Shown: positions 33,803 to 45,681, counted from the stretch's first letter. The stretch is DNA of 64,000 nucleotides from Boesenbergia rotunda (GCA_024364735.1 JAGFNQ010007703.1:1-64000), one strand, 5' to 3'. Made by a program: numbers and translations. The notes: a model not told the origin generated them from the letters alone.

Positions 33803-35424
33803 ATGGATCTCAAAAGTGTTTCTCCCAAGAAATTAGGTGAAATGTGCCAAGAAGGATTGGAAGACTTGGGTATGTCTTAATCATAGGTTTTGGCATATTA
33901 AAAAAAGAGATTTAGGGAGAAAAATGTGAAAATTGGAGTATATTTGAGAGAAATTGGTTTTAAAGTGTAAATACCATATAATTTGGTGCTAGGAATGTTG
34001 TGTGGTTGAGTATGGGAAGAGGCATCAAAGTGAGGTTGAAATTAGAACCTTTGGACAAGGTTTAAATGATACACTTTAGGAGAAAGATGAGTTTCATGCC
34101 AATCATGGGATCCGGAGTACATTTGTTTGGAAACGTATTTTTCCCAAGTAGATATAGGCTTCACAAATCTCCCTGCAAAATTTCAGATTTTTCAGAAATT
34201 TGTAAAATTATTTAGGCATTACTGAAATTAGGCTGAAAAACTTGAAATTCAGGTATCAGTCGACTGCCCTGGAAGCAGTCGACTGGTCTCAGCCCAGAAA
34301 CTCTCTGTTCGATTTAGGAGTCGACTGTCATATGGGCAGTCGACTGATCAGTGAGAGTTTGCAAAAAGGGCCTATTAGATGATAAGAAGTTGCAAAATTA
34401 GAAACATAGGAAAGTATCATGGTATCTTGAGAGATTTTATGGATTAATATTATATGATTCATAGACTAATATTGAATGATATTGGATAATCAACTCTTGA
34501 TGAATGGAAGTTCCCCACATATGTCTAGGATTATGAGATAAAAAGGGATATATTTGAGGATATTGAAAAGAAAGAGTTAAGGACAATTCCTTGTGTAAAT
34601 TTATAGTGGTTAGCTTTGACAAACACATGGAATTAGAGATACATTTGAAAATTGATACAAAATGTCGATTCCTTAAGGAAATTAGAGGATTGTACCAAAG
34701 TCAAGCACATTTGATAATCTAAATCAAACCATATTTTTCTAGGATAGGACATATCCTACCAAATGTGCTTGCAAACCTTCAGAGTTTTCTTAGTGTTGAT
34801 GAGTTCTTTTTGGCACTAGGGATAAGGTTGCTTGGGAGCATCTTTTAATGGTAGCCAAGGGAGAAGAACTTGGTTGTTAGGTTGGGTAGAACCTAATTTG
34901 AATCTATGGTGTTAAGTTGGGTAGAAGTTCACCTAGGAAAATTGAAAATTGGGAGAAGGCATGGGTTAAGGGGGCGGTTGCCTCCTAGGTGCCTTAATTT
35001 ACATAGAAAAATGTTAGGGTTTTGTGTCCAACTTGGGAACGGTGATAGATACATGGTGAATTGTATTTTTCCCAAGTAGGTATGGGTACCACAAAGTTCC
35101 CTACGAAATTTGGGAATTTTTGGAGAAGTGTGGAATTTATGGTGCAATTCTGAATTTGGCCAGAAAAGTCTGATATTCATAATATCAGTCGACTGCCCTC
35201 AGGGCAGTCGACTGGCCAGGGCTGATTTAGGTATCAGCAGCTGGTTTGGGATCTAAATGATAAGAAACAAGTGTATGGGTGGTTAGTACACTGTGTTTAG
35301 GACCATTAGGGATTAAAAGAACCAATAATTGGGATATTATTGGGGTCTTTTTGATATATGGCAAAGGGGGAGAAGTTTGGGTTTAAGTTGGGAAACCAAA
35401 CTTACCTTTGCAAGAAACCCTAGG
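33803..35424 (+). other. E2 3' region with palindromes
   Basis: No gene. Two modules each contain TATTTTTCCCAAGTA (near 34138 and 35069), a run of TTTGG/AATTT-rich sequence, and then a CAGTCGACTG palindrome. Palindromes are at 34257-34286, 34318-34348 and 35185-35215. It is cut at 35425 by the N gap. Confidence 0.75.
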
Positions 35425-36345
35425 NNNNNNNNNNNNNNNNNNNNNNNNNNNNNNNNNNNNNNNNNNNNNNNNNNNNNNNNNNNNNNNNNNNNNNNNNNNN
35501 NNNNNNNNNNNNNNNNNNNNNNNNNNNNNNNNNNNNNNNNNNNNNNNNNNNNNNNNNNNNNNNNNNNNNNNNNNNNNNNNNNNNNNNNNNNNNNNNNNNN
35601 NNNNNNNNNNNNNNNNNNNNNNNNNNNNNNNNNNNNNNNNNNNNNNNNNNNNNNNNNNNNNNNNNNNNNNNNNNNNNNNNNNNNNNNNNNNNNNNNNNNN
35701 NNNNNNNNNNNNNNNNNNNNNNNNNNNNNNNNNNNNNNNNNNNNNNNNNNNNNNNNNNNNNNNNNNNNNNNNNNNNNNNNNNNNNNNNNNNNNNNNNNNN
35801 NNNNNNNNNNNNNNNNNNNNNNNNNNNNNNNNNNNNNNNNNNNNNNNNNNNNNNNNNNNNNNNNNNNNNNNNNNNNNNNNNNNNNNNNNNNNNNNNNNNN
35901 NNNNNNNNNNNNNNNNNNNNNNNNNNNNNNNNNNNNNNNNNNNNNNNNNNNNNNNNNNNNNNNNNNNNNNNNNNNNNNNNNNNNNNNNNNNNNNNNNNNN
36001 NNNNNNNNNNNNNNNNNNNNNNNNNNNNNNNNNNNNNNNNNNNNNNNNNNNNNNNNNNNNNNNNNNNNNNNNNNNNNNNNNNNNNNNNNNNNNNNNNNNN
36101 NNNNNNNNNNNNNNNNNNNNNNNNNNNNNNNNNNNNNNNNNNNNNNNNNNNNNNNNNNNNNNNNNNNNNNNNNNNNNNNNNNNNNNNNNNNNNNNNNNNN
36201 NNNNNNNNNNNNNNNNNNNNNNNNNNNNNNNNNNNNNNNNNNNNNNNNNNNNNNNNNNNNNNNNNNNNNNNNNNNNNNNNNNNNNNNNNNNNNNNNNNNN
36301 NNNNNNNNNNNNNNNNNNNNNNNNNNNNNNNNNNNNNNNNNNNNN
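35425..36345. other. Assembly gap (921 N)
   Basis: Undetermined bases. The flanks align with 40550 and 40944 of the sister unit, where only 393 bp lie between. The gap should cover the end of the E2 internal region, the polypurine tract and the first ~43 bp of the central LTR. Open frames crossing it are meaningless. Confidence 0.98.
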
Positions 36346-37208
36346 GTTTTGATGTTTGGGCAAAGGGTTTAAGTTATGTTTACCCTTGTGTTCTTATATG
36401 TGTATGTTGAGTGTACAGGTTATACAGGTTACACATATAGACTTGACTGGATTGCCTCGGTACGGTGAAGGATGGCATGGAGGCAAGCTGGAGGCTTGGA
36501 GAGCAGGGACGATGAGCTGATGGGCGCGGACTTCGAGGCATGTGTGAAGGATGGCATGGAGGCAAGCTAGAGGCTTGCGTGCATCCGAGGGACGGGAGCC
36601 GAAGATGAAGAGGGCGCGAAAGCAACAGTCGAGGCTGCGGAGGAGGAGTCAGTCGAGTCGTGAGGGCCAAGTGCTCTGTGAATGTACTCGGGAAGGGATT
36701 CAGCTAGGGACCAGTCGACTGCCCTGGGGGCAGTCGACTGGTAGGTGGCTGGTGAGCTGGCAAATTCGAACGTTGGGAGTGTCAACGGTCGAATTTGGCC
36801 GGCACCAGTCGACTGCCCTGGGGGCAGTTGACTGGTAGCGAGAAATCAGCCCTGAGTCCTATTTAAAGAGGACTTCGTGGTGGCTGAGTTTCTTGACGAA
36901 ACTTGTCTTGGTTAAAGGCAAGTTAGTAGTCTTTGGGCTCAAGGTTGTCAAAGGTGTTGTGGTGAGGTTTCTCCACCCACAAGGAGCGACGAGAGCTAGC
37001 CGGAGGTTATCCGGGGAGTGATCCACCGACGGATTCTTGGATTAGTCACCCGACCGGTGTGGATACCAAGTAAATAGGTCTATTAGCAGTGATTTCTTCG
37101 TTGTTATTGTTTAATATTATTGTTTCTGCTGCGCATACTAACAACGTAGGAAGAACAAGCCAAAGAAACGCTATTCACCCCCCTCTAGCGGACACGATTG
37201 ATCCTACA
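36346..37208 (+). repeat. Central LTR of the E2/E3 array (start in gap)
   Basis: Matches the other E2/E3 LTRs from GTTTTGATGTTTGGG to GATCCTACA, but lacks about 35 bp present in the others after GGAGGCTTG (near 36500). Palindromes are at 36710-36742 and 36804-36836. PBS TGGTATCAGAGC is at 37211-37222. Confidence 0.85.
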
Positions 37209-37275
37209 GTTGGTATCAGAGCAAAGGACCGCTCTTGATCGAACTAACCGCCGAGGGAGCACACGCTAGAGGAAA

Positions 37276-38935
37276 ATGGAAAGAGAAGGTCCGCTAGGAG
37301 ATGACATCTACACTTCGCGGCCTACGACCACGAGGATTTCAATTATTGGCGGGCGAGGATCGAAACGTGGTTCGGAATGGATTGGGCATGTCGAATCGCG
37401 CTTGAAGACCCCTTTGAAGTTCCAAAGGACAAGCACGGGAAGAAGCTTCGTCCTAAATATTGGGACAAAGAGCAACAAGAACAATTTCGGGCAAATAAGA
37501 AGGTAATAAATGTATTAATCAATATTTTACCTACTAATGTGTTAAATGGTGTAGGGGAGTATCAAAGTGCATGTGAATTATGGAGTAAAGTGAAAGAGTA
37601 TCATGAAAGTCCTACACATGCTCAAGAGCTCAAGGAGAAAAGTCAAAGTGGTCAAGAAAAAGAAGAAGAAAAGGAAGTGTCAACCTCTTCAAGTGAGAAG
37701 GAGGAATTAAGTGAAAGATCATTAACCTCCTCAAGAGAAGAAGAGGAAGAGGTCTCCACCTCAAGGATTGAGGGGAAGGAGAGACCCAATTCAATGTCAG
37801 ATCAAGAAGAAGAATCTACATCATCCAAGGTTGAAGAAGTCAACCTAGTCTCCACCTCCACCAAAGCAAAATCGAAGGAGCACATCACATGCTTTGGTTG
37901 CAACGAAAAGGAGCACTACAAGGACAAGTGCCCAAAAGGTAAGGAGGAGGTAAAATCTAAACCCGAGTCCATTCAATTTAAATCTAACGTGGGTTGTAGG
38001 ATTGGAAGAGCCCAAGAAAAGAAAAATGAGATTAGATGTTTCACATGTGGAGAAATGGGGCACTACCACACCAAGTGCCCAAAGAAAAGTGAGCTAAAGA
38101 AAATGGAGCACTTGAAGAGATGGGAGAAAGAAGAAAGAAAGAAGAGAAGAATCCAACATCAAGGAGGGACTCCAAAGGTAAGGAAGGTAACTTCTAACCT
38201 TAAGCCAAGATTTAATTCAAATTCAAATTTCTGTATGCATGATAAAAATCATGTTAATCATTTATCCATGCATGCTAGGATTGATGAAAATTGCTTAATG
38301 GTGCACAATTTCGGATTTAAATATAATGATAGGACTAGGGTTAACAAGGTAGATCATAACCCTAGGAAAAGCATACATCATGATTAACCTAGGACCTTTG
38401 TACCAAAGGATCATGGCACTAATCCCAAAAAGGGGAGGAATGTGCCTAGAAAGGAGGGTAGGCCTAGGAATGTCCAAGGTGGATCTATGGAAACCAAAGT
38501 TAGGGACTTGGCAAGGGAAAATCAAGTCTTGAGGGCAAGACTTGATACATTAGAAAAGGCCCTAGAAAGATTCACGGTTGGATCTAAGGGCTTAGACATG
38601 GTGTTGGGTAGCTTAAAACCCAACTATGATATATCGAGTTTGGGTTACCGATCTAGAGTCTCCAAGGTCAACAAAAAGAAATATGCTGGGAAGGCATATG
38701 ATCATGGCAAGAAGGAAAAGTCCAAAGATGGAAAGGGGGTGTCATTCAAAGGGAAAACGAGTGACTTAACCAAGGACAAGGTGTCCAAGGTTAAGAAGGA
38801 CCATTTTGTAGGCTAAGAGTCACCGAGGGCACACCGGTGTGGTCTAGTATGGATTGAGTCACCTAGGGAGGTGGCTAAGGCTCAGAGCTCAAGGGGGAGC
38901 TCTAGGAGCCTTTGGGGTCCATGGTAGATGGATCT
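37276..38935 (+). pseudogene. E3 gag, frameshifted and with two nonsense changes
   Basis: Sister of the E2 gag. It starts MEREGPLGDDIYTS, but one base is missing near 37316 (CTTCGCGGCC against CTTCGCCGGCC in E2). The main frame is therefore only open from 37377 (MDWACRIALEDP). Knuckles read CFGCNEKEHYKDKC (the glycine before histidine changed to glutamate) and CFTCGEMGHYHTKC. TAA at 38385-38387 and TAA at 38814-38816 both stand where E2 has CAA. The tail coiled coil is intact between them. No pol follows. Confidence 0.87.
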
Positions 38936-40901
38936 CAAAAGTGTTTCTCCCAAGAAATTAGGTGAAATGTGCCAAGAAGGATTGAAAGACTTGGGTAAGT
39001 CTTAATCATAGGTTTTGGCACATTAAAAAAGGGGATTTAGGGAGAAAAATGTGAAAATTGGAGTATATTTGAGAGAAATTGATTTTAAAGTGTAAATACC
39101 ATATAATTTGGTGCTAGGAATGTTGTGTGGTTGAGTATGGGAAGAGGCATCAAAGTGAGGTTGAAATTAGAACCTTTGGACAAGGTTTAAATGATACACT
39201 TTAGGAGAAAGATGAGTTTCGTGCCAATCTTGGGATCCGGAGTACATTTGTTTGGAAACGTATTTTTCCCAAGTAGATATAGGCTTCACAAATCTCCCTG
39301 CAAAATTTCAGATTTTTTGGAAATTTGTAGAATTATTTAGGCATTACTGAAACTAGGCTGAAAAACCTGAAATTCAGGTATCAGTCGACTGCCCTGGAGG
39401 CAGTCGACTGGTCTCAGCCCAGAAACTCTCTGTTCGATTTGGGAGTCGACTGCCATATGGGCAGTCGACTGATCAGTGAGAGTTTGCAAAAAGGGCCTAT
39501 TAGGTGATAAGGAGTTGCAAAATTAGAAACATAGGAAAGTATCATGGTATCTTGAGAGATTTTATGGATTAATATTATATGATTCATAGACTAATATTGG
39601 ATGATATTGGATAATCAACTCTTGATGAATGGAAGTTTCCCACATATGTCTAGGATTAGGAGATAAAAAGGGAAATATTTGAGGATATTGAAAAGAAAGA
39701 GTTAAGGACAATTCTTTGTGTAAATTTATAGTGGTTAGCTTTGACAAACACATGGAATTAGAGATACATTTGAAAATTGATACAAAATGCCGATTCCTTA
39801 AGGAAATTAGAGGATTGTACCAAAGTCAAGCACATTTGATAATCTAAATCAAACCATATTTCTCTAGAATAGGGCATATCCTAGCAAATGTGCTTGCAAA
39901 CCTTCAGAGTTTTCTAAGTGTTGATGAGTTCTTTTTGGCACTAGGGATAAGGTTGCTTGGGAGCAATCCTTTAATGGTGGCCAAGGGAGAAGAACTTGGT
40001 TGTTAGGTTGGGTAGAACCTAATTTGAATCTATGGTGTTAAGTTGGGTAGAACTTCACCTAGGAAAATTGAAAATTGGGAGAAGGCATGGGTTAAGGGGG
40101 AGGTTGCCTCCTAGGTGCCTTAATTTTCATAAAAAAAAATGTTAGGGTTTTGTGTCCAACTTGGGAACGGTGATAAATACATGGTGAAGTGTATTTTTCC
40201 CAAGTAAGTATAGGTACCACAAAGTTCTCTACGAAATTTGGAATTTTTGGAGAAGTGTGGAATTTCTGGTGCAATTCTGAATTTGGCCAGAAAAGTCTGA
40301 TATTCATAGTATCAGTCGACTGCCCTGAGGGTAGTCGACTGGCCAGGGCTGATTTGGGTATCAGCAGCTGGTTTGGGATCCAAATGATAAGAAACAAGTG
40401 TATGGGTGGTTAGTACACTGTGTTTAGGACCATTAGGAATTAAAAGAACCAATAATTGGGTTTTATTGGGGTCTTTTTGATGTATGGCAAAGGGGGAGAA
40501 GTTTGGGTTTAAGTTGGGAAACCAAACTTACCTTTGCAAGAAACCCTAGGTTTAGGGGGAGTTGAGTTTAAGGGAGAGCATGACTGCTCCATTCTTGGCG
40601 TAAGGGGGACCTTGGAGAGGTTCTTAAAAAGCCTTTGTAAGTCCAATGTAGGGGGAGCTTGGGAGAAGCTTTAAAAAGCCCATTTTGGTGAAAATTCCTA
40701 ACTTGGAGGGTTAGGTGTAGAAAATCCTAACTTGGAGGGTTAGGTGGTGAAAATCCTAAATTGGAGGGTTGGGGGTGGGATGCCTTGGAATAGGATCCTT
40801 GCATGCATTGCATATGCATTGTTTTGCATTATTTTTGTCGTTGATTACTGTTTTACTTTCCCTAACTTAAACGTATTGTCAAATATCAAAAAGGGGGAGA
40901 T
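38936..40901 (+). other. E3 3' region with palindromes and polypurine tract
   Basis: Non-coding and nearly the same as 33803-35424. Palindromes are at 39381-39411, 39443-39472 and 40311-40342. A short tandem repeat (about 30 bp, AATCCTAACTTGGAGGGTTA) lies at 40690-40770. The polypurine tract AAAAAGGGGGAGAT ends at 40901. Confidence 0.75.
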
Positions 40902-41827
40902 TGTTGGAGCAATCGACCCTAAGATAGTCCGGAGTGACCATAGGTTTTGATGTTTGTGCAAAGAGTTTAAGTTAGGTTTTCCCTTGTGTACTTATATGTG
41001 TATGTTGAGTGTGTAGGTTGTACAGGTTACACATATGGACTTGACTGGACGGCCTCGGTATGGTGAAGGATGGCATGGAGGCAAGCTGGAGGCTTGCATG
41101 CACATCCGAGGGACCTTGGAGAGCAGGGACGATGAGCTGATGGGCGCGGACTTCGAGGCATGCGTGAAGGATGGTATAGAGGCAAGCTGGAGGCTTGCGT
41201 GCATCCGAGGGACGGGAGCCGAAGATGAAGAGGGCGCGAAAGCAACAGTCGAGGCTGCGGAGGAGGAGTCAGTCGAGTCGTGAGGATCGAGTGCTGTGTG
41301 AATGTACTCGGGAAGGGATTCAGCTAGGGACCAGTCGACTGCCCTGGGGGCAGTCGACTGGTAGGTGGCTGGTGATCTGACAAATTCGAACGTTGGGAGT
41401 GTCAACGGTCGAATTTGGCTGGCACCAGTCGACTGCCCTGGGGACAGTCGACTGGTAGCAAGAAATCAGGCCCGAGTCCTATTTAAAGAGGACTTCGTGG
41501 TGGCTGAGTTTCTTGACGAAACTTGTCTTGGTTAAAGGCAAGTTAGTAGTCTTTGGGCTCAAGGTTGTCAAAGGTGTTGTGGTGAGGTTTCTCCACCCAC
41601 AAGGAGCGACGAGAACTAGCCGGAGGTTATCCGGGGAGTGATCCACCGACGGATTCTTGGATTAGTCACCCAGCCGGGGTGGATACCAAGTAAATAGGTC
41701 TGTTAGCAGTGATTTCTTCGTTGTTATTGTTTAATATTATTGTTTCTGCTGCGCATACTAACAACGTAGGAAGAACAAGCCAATGAAACGCTATTCACCC
41801 CCTCTAGCGGATACAATCGATCCTACA
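40902..41827 (+). repeat. E3 3' LTR
   Basis: 926 bp, TGTTGGAGCAATCG to CGATCCTACA. Palindromes are at 41330-41362 and 41424-41456 (one mismatch), and TATA-like CTATTTAAAG near 41479-41488. It abuts the Tat-type integrase at 41828 directly. Confidence 0.88.
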
Positions 41828-42890
41828 GATCCAACCTTTTTCCTTTCTCATTCTCTAAGTAATAGGTTCCCGAGGCGAGCTTTTGAACAATCTTGAAGGG
41901 TCCTCCCCATTGCGGCTCCAGTTTGCTTACATCTCCCACGGGTTTGATTATTTTTCAGACAAGATCGCCCACTTGAAATGCTCTGGGCAGCACCCTCCGG
42001 TCGTACTTCTGTTTCATCTTTTGCCTATACGCAAACATCCAAGCAGCTGCTCTGTCTCGGATTTCATTGACCAAATCCAGCTCCAGACGCCGCCTTGCCA
42101 CGTTATCTTCATCATAGGCTGCCCTTCGGTCTGATTCGCACCCGACCTCGACTGGGATCACAACCTCACTCCCATAGACTAATTGGAAGGGAGTGCACTC
42201 GGTTGTTTCTTTGATTGTGGTCCTCAAGGCCCATAGGATGCTCGGGAGCTCCTCTACCCATGTTCCGCCAATGTGATCGAGCTTCGTCTTTAATCCTCTG
42301 AGGATCTCCCGGTTGGCCACTTCCGCCTGGCCATTGCTTTGAGGGTAGGCCACAGAGGTGAAAGCTTGCTTGATGTCGTACTTGGCGCACCATTTTTGTA
42401 TCCTCCTACCCTGGAATTGTCTTCCATTGTCAGAGATGAGTTTGTGCGGGATCCCATAACGACACAGTATGTCCCGCCACAAGAACTTCATTACCGCCTG
42501 CTCAGTAATGCGTGACAGAGCCTTAGCTTCTATCCATTTGGAAAAATAATCAACGACCACCAGCAGAATCTTCTTCTGGGCCGCGGCAGTTGGGGATGGT
42601 CCGACAATATCCATGCCCCACTGATCGAAAGGGCAGGAGACGGCTGACGCTTTTAGCGTCTCCATGGGTCGGTGTGGCAGACAATGATGCTTCTGGCAAG
42701 ACCGGCAGGTGGCAACCAACTCATTGGCATCCTTCTGCAGGGTCGGCCAGTAATACCCGACATTATTGCCTTCCTGGCCGTTGCGCGAGCTCCAGCATGG
42801 TGCCCACAGATCCCCAAATGAATTTCTCTCAAGACATAGTCGGCATCCTCTTCGTTTAGGCATTTGAGGAGAGGTCGAGAAAACGATCTC
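41828..42890 (-). pseudogene. T3 integrase
   Basis: The core shows all three catalytic regions: WGMDIVGPS, LISDNGRQF and NGQAEVANREIL (D, D, E). The zinc-binding part upstream (CRSCQKHHCLPHRP) is present, but its start is frameshifted near 42770. The frame stops at 41955 (TGA in DLV*KIIKP). It continues in frame with the C-terminal GPF module (PQWGGPFKIVQK) to 41828, where it ends in a non-native residue pair at the junction with the E3 LTR. Integrase inserts the cDNA into the host chromosome; this copy is inactive. Confidence 0.9.
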
Positions 42891-43783
42891 TTGTAGAGGA
42901 CGTCACCGACCATTGTGTATTTGGACACATGCTTCCTAAGCCACCGAGCTTCCTCACGGTCGGCTGGTAAAGTTCCCCGGGTGAGGTATGTGATGATCGG
43001 GGTTCGCCAGTCGGACTCTAACTCCAAATCGGCCTGCCTTTCTATCTGCATGACTAGCAATGCCGGGCCGCCAGCCTGAGGAAGCACCCATGAGCCAACT
43101 GAACTGGCTAGTTTAGCTAATTCATCTGCCATGAAGTTCTCTTCTCGTGGGATCTTCCTCACTTGCACTTCTTTGAATTCAGCCTTAAGCTTCTCATAGG
43201 CTTCTACGAAGGCCTGCAGTCGGTCACTGTTGACCTCGAATCGTCCCGCCACTTGCTGCGTAACTAGTTGAGAATCCGAGTAGAGCATCACTCGGGCCGC
43301 CCCTACATGCTTGGCGGACTGCAGTCCAGCTATGAGGGCTTCATACTCGGCCTCATTATTCGTAGCCTGATACTCCAGCCGCACAGACAAGTGCATTTTT
43401 TCTCCACTCGGAGAGACCATTAGAATACCAATTCCACTTCCCGACCGAGCTGACGAGCCATCCACATATATCTGTCATGTCTCTTCAATCCCGTCCGAAT
43501 GCAACTCGCTTAAGAAGTCAGCCAGGGCCTGAGCCTTGATAGCAGGCCGGGGCTGATACTGGATATCATACTCGCTTAGCTCGGTGGTCCACTTAATCAG
43601 TCGCCCAGATGCTTCAGGATTTGAGGCCACTCGACCCAGGCTGATGTTCGTCAGCACCACGATAGGATGCGCCAAAAAATAAGGACGGAGCCTCCGAGCA
43701 CCCAACAACAACACATACATCAATCTCTCGAGTGGCGTGTAGCGACACTCGGCTCCCTTCAATAAATGGGCGAAGAAGTACAC
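42653..43783 (-). pseudogene. T3 RNase H and additional archaeal-like RNase H
   Basis: The first RNase H remnant covers 43475-43783 (YFFAHLLKGAECRYTPLERL, HPIVVLTNISLG). The second domain at 42653-43465 begins VDGSSARSGSGIGIL and contains LEYQATNNEAEYEALIAGLQ and VMLYSDSQLV. These carry the D, E, D acidic residues of an active-type RNase H, followed by ENFMADELAKLAS. Such a second RNase H is known in Tat elements and is thought to have been captured. TGA at 43466-43468 replaces the expected Trp (ET*QIYVDG), and TAG at 43784-43786 separates the first RNase H from the RT. Confidence 0.88.
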
Positions 43784-43786
43784 AAG

Positions 43787-45522
43787 CTACTGCTCAGCCG
43801 CTTCCTGCTTAACCAAAACCAGGCTGACCGAGTCAGCCGATGCAGCCAGATACACATACAAAATCTCCTCGACCTCTGGTTTTGCCAACACAGGCAACTC
43901 AACAAGGTAAGCCTTCAACTCTTCGAATGCCCTGTCACAATCGGCATCCCATTGGAATTTAGTAGCCTTGCAGAGGGTTCTGAAGAAAGGCAACCCTCGC
44001 TCGGCCGAGCGGGAAATGAACCGAGATAGGGCCGTGATTCGCCCAGCGAGCCGCTGGGCCTCGCGTAGATTTCTGGGCGGGGGCATGTCCAGTAGAGCCT
44101 TGACCTTGCCCGGGTTGGCTTCTATGCCCCGTTCGGTCACAATATAGCCCAAGAATTTGCCCCTCCGAGCACCAAAAAGGCACTTGGCTGGGTTCAGCTT
44201 GAGCCCATATCTCCTCAGCGTCTGGCAAGTTTCTTCGACATCCGCCACCAAGTCCTCGGCTCGGGCAGACTTGATGAGGATGTCATCGACATATACCTCC
44301 ACATTTCTTCTGATCTGGGACCGGAAGACTTTGTTCATCATACGCTGGTATGTAGCTCCAGCGTTCTTCAACCCGAATGACATGACGGTGTAGCAGTAAG
44401 TGTCGTTTGCCGTAATGAAGCTAACCTTCTCTTGATCTTCAGCGGTCAGGGGTACTTGATGATACCCCTGGTAAGCATCCAACATGGAAATGAACTCGCT
44501 GCCGACCGTCGAGTCCACCATCTAGTCAATTCGCGGCAAGGGGTAGCAATCTTTCAGGCAAGCCTTGTTGAGGTCCCGAAAGTCAATGCAAATTCGCCAC
44601 CTATTGTCTAGCTTGGGTTCTAACACGACGTTAGCCAGCCAGGATGGGAATTGTACCTCCCTGATGTGCCCTGCCTCCGTTAACCTCTCGATCTCAACCC
44701 TGATCGCCTTGTTCTGCTCGGTGCTGAAGTCCCGCTTCCTTTGCTTCACGGGCCGAGCGTGTGGGTAAACATGGAGGTGGTGTTCCGCAACCTCCGGTCG
44801 GACGCCTCTCAGCTCCTTGACTGACCAGGCGAAGACGTCTTGGTTCCGAGCTAAGCACTCCAGCAGGGGCTCCTTCAGCTCCTCGGGCAATCCCACGGCG
44901 ATCTTGACTCGAGATTCCTCTTGATCAGGGAGGAGCTGCACCTCCTCTTTGTCCTCGTGCAACTCAGACCAAGGAGAAGCCTGAACTATGTTGCAATCAG
45001 GGAAGGGACGTGGGGCCTTGCGACTTTCTACGTGAACGTCATCCACGTAACACCTCCGGGCTACCTTCTGGTCACCCATGACTTCCCCTACCTGGTCTCC
45101 GACCGGGAACTTAACCTTCAGGTAGAAGGTGGAGGCGACGGCCCGGAACTCATTGAGGGCGGGTCGACCCAGAATGGCATTGTAGGGCGAAGGGGCATCT
45201 ACCACCAAGAAGGTGGACCACCGAGTCCTCTTCAGCGGCTCTTCACCCAAGGATATGACCAACCGAATCTGGCCAATGAGCTGCACCGGGTTCCCCGTGA
45301 AGCCAAACAACGAGGTCGCAACTAGGTCCAACTGGGACTTTTCAATCTGGAGCTGGTCAAATGCCCTCTTGTAGAGTATATTGACCGAGCTGCCAGTGTC
45401 CACGATGGTGCGGTGGACTTGATAATTAGCGATGACGGCGGTGATGACCAACGCGTCATCGTGAGGGACTTCTAACCCCTGAAGATCTTAGGGTCCGAAA
45501 CTGATTTGCGGCCCTCTGCCTG
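43787..45522 (-). pseudogene. T3 protease and reverse transcriptase
   Basis: The protease begins upstream of 45451 with the active-site region IVDTGSSVNILYKRAF, followed by YNAILGRPAL. The RT then shows KQRKRDFSTEQNKAI, WRICIDFRDLNKACLKDCYP, LDAYQGYHQVPL, the YVDDILIKSA catalytic box (44277-44297) and KCLFGARRGKFLGYIV. A TAG at 44522-44524 falls between PLPRID and MVDSTVG, where Gln is expected. Otherwise 309 and 244 codons are open. Wording fits the Tat lineage. Confidence 0.92.
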
Positions 45523-45681
45523 GGCCAGACTAGTGCCGACTTGATGGATCTCCAGCCGGCGCACTTGTGCCTTCCGGGCCCGGTGGGAATCTCCTCCTGT
45601 CGGTCCACCCGAGATGGCATGTACGCCTCCTCGAATGACGTTTTGTTGATTGGCCCGCTCTTCTTCTGTCTCCACGTCCAC
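45523..45681 (-). other. T3 gag-protease linker
   Basis: Short linker translating to a basic region (GDSHRARKAQVRRLEIHQ) with a frame break before the protease. Confidence 0.55.

Larger units (their letters stand above)
31152..41827 (+). mobile_element. E2/E3: tandem LTR-gag-LTR-gag-LTR array of the E family
   Basis: Three LTRs (31152-32079, gap-37208, 40902-41827) alternate with two internal regions (32080-gap, 37209-40901). Both internals hold PBS, gag and the same 3' region with palindromes. The two units are nearly identical base for base and belong to a subfamily distinct from E1. No pol is present. The left flank ends AAGGC and the right flank starts GATCC, so there is no target duplication. 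This fits recombination between two insertions, or an assembly join near the N gap at 35425-36345. Confidence 0.8.

Noticed and set aside
35329..36372. Long open frames of 314-347 codons on both strands
   Set aside because: They run through 921 undetermined bases; only a few real codons at the edges.
25432..41456. CRISPR-like array from regularly spaced palindromes
   Set aside because: Plant retrotransposon context, spacing irregular, no cas genes; the copies are spread over LTRs and 3' regions.
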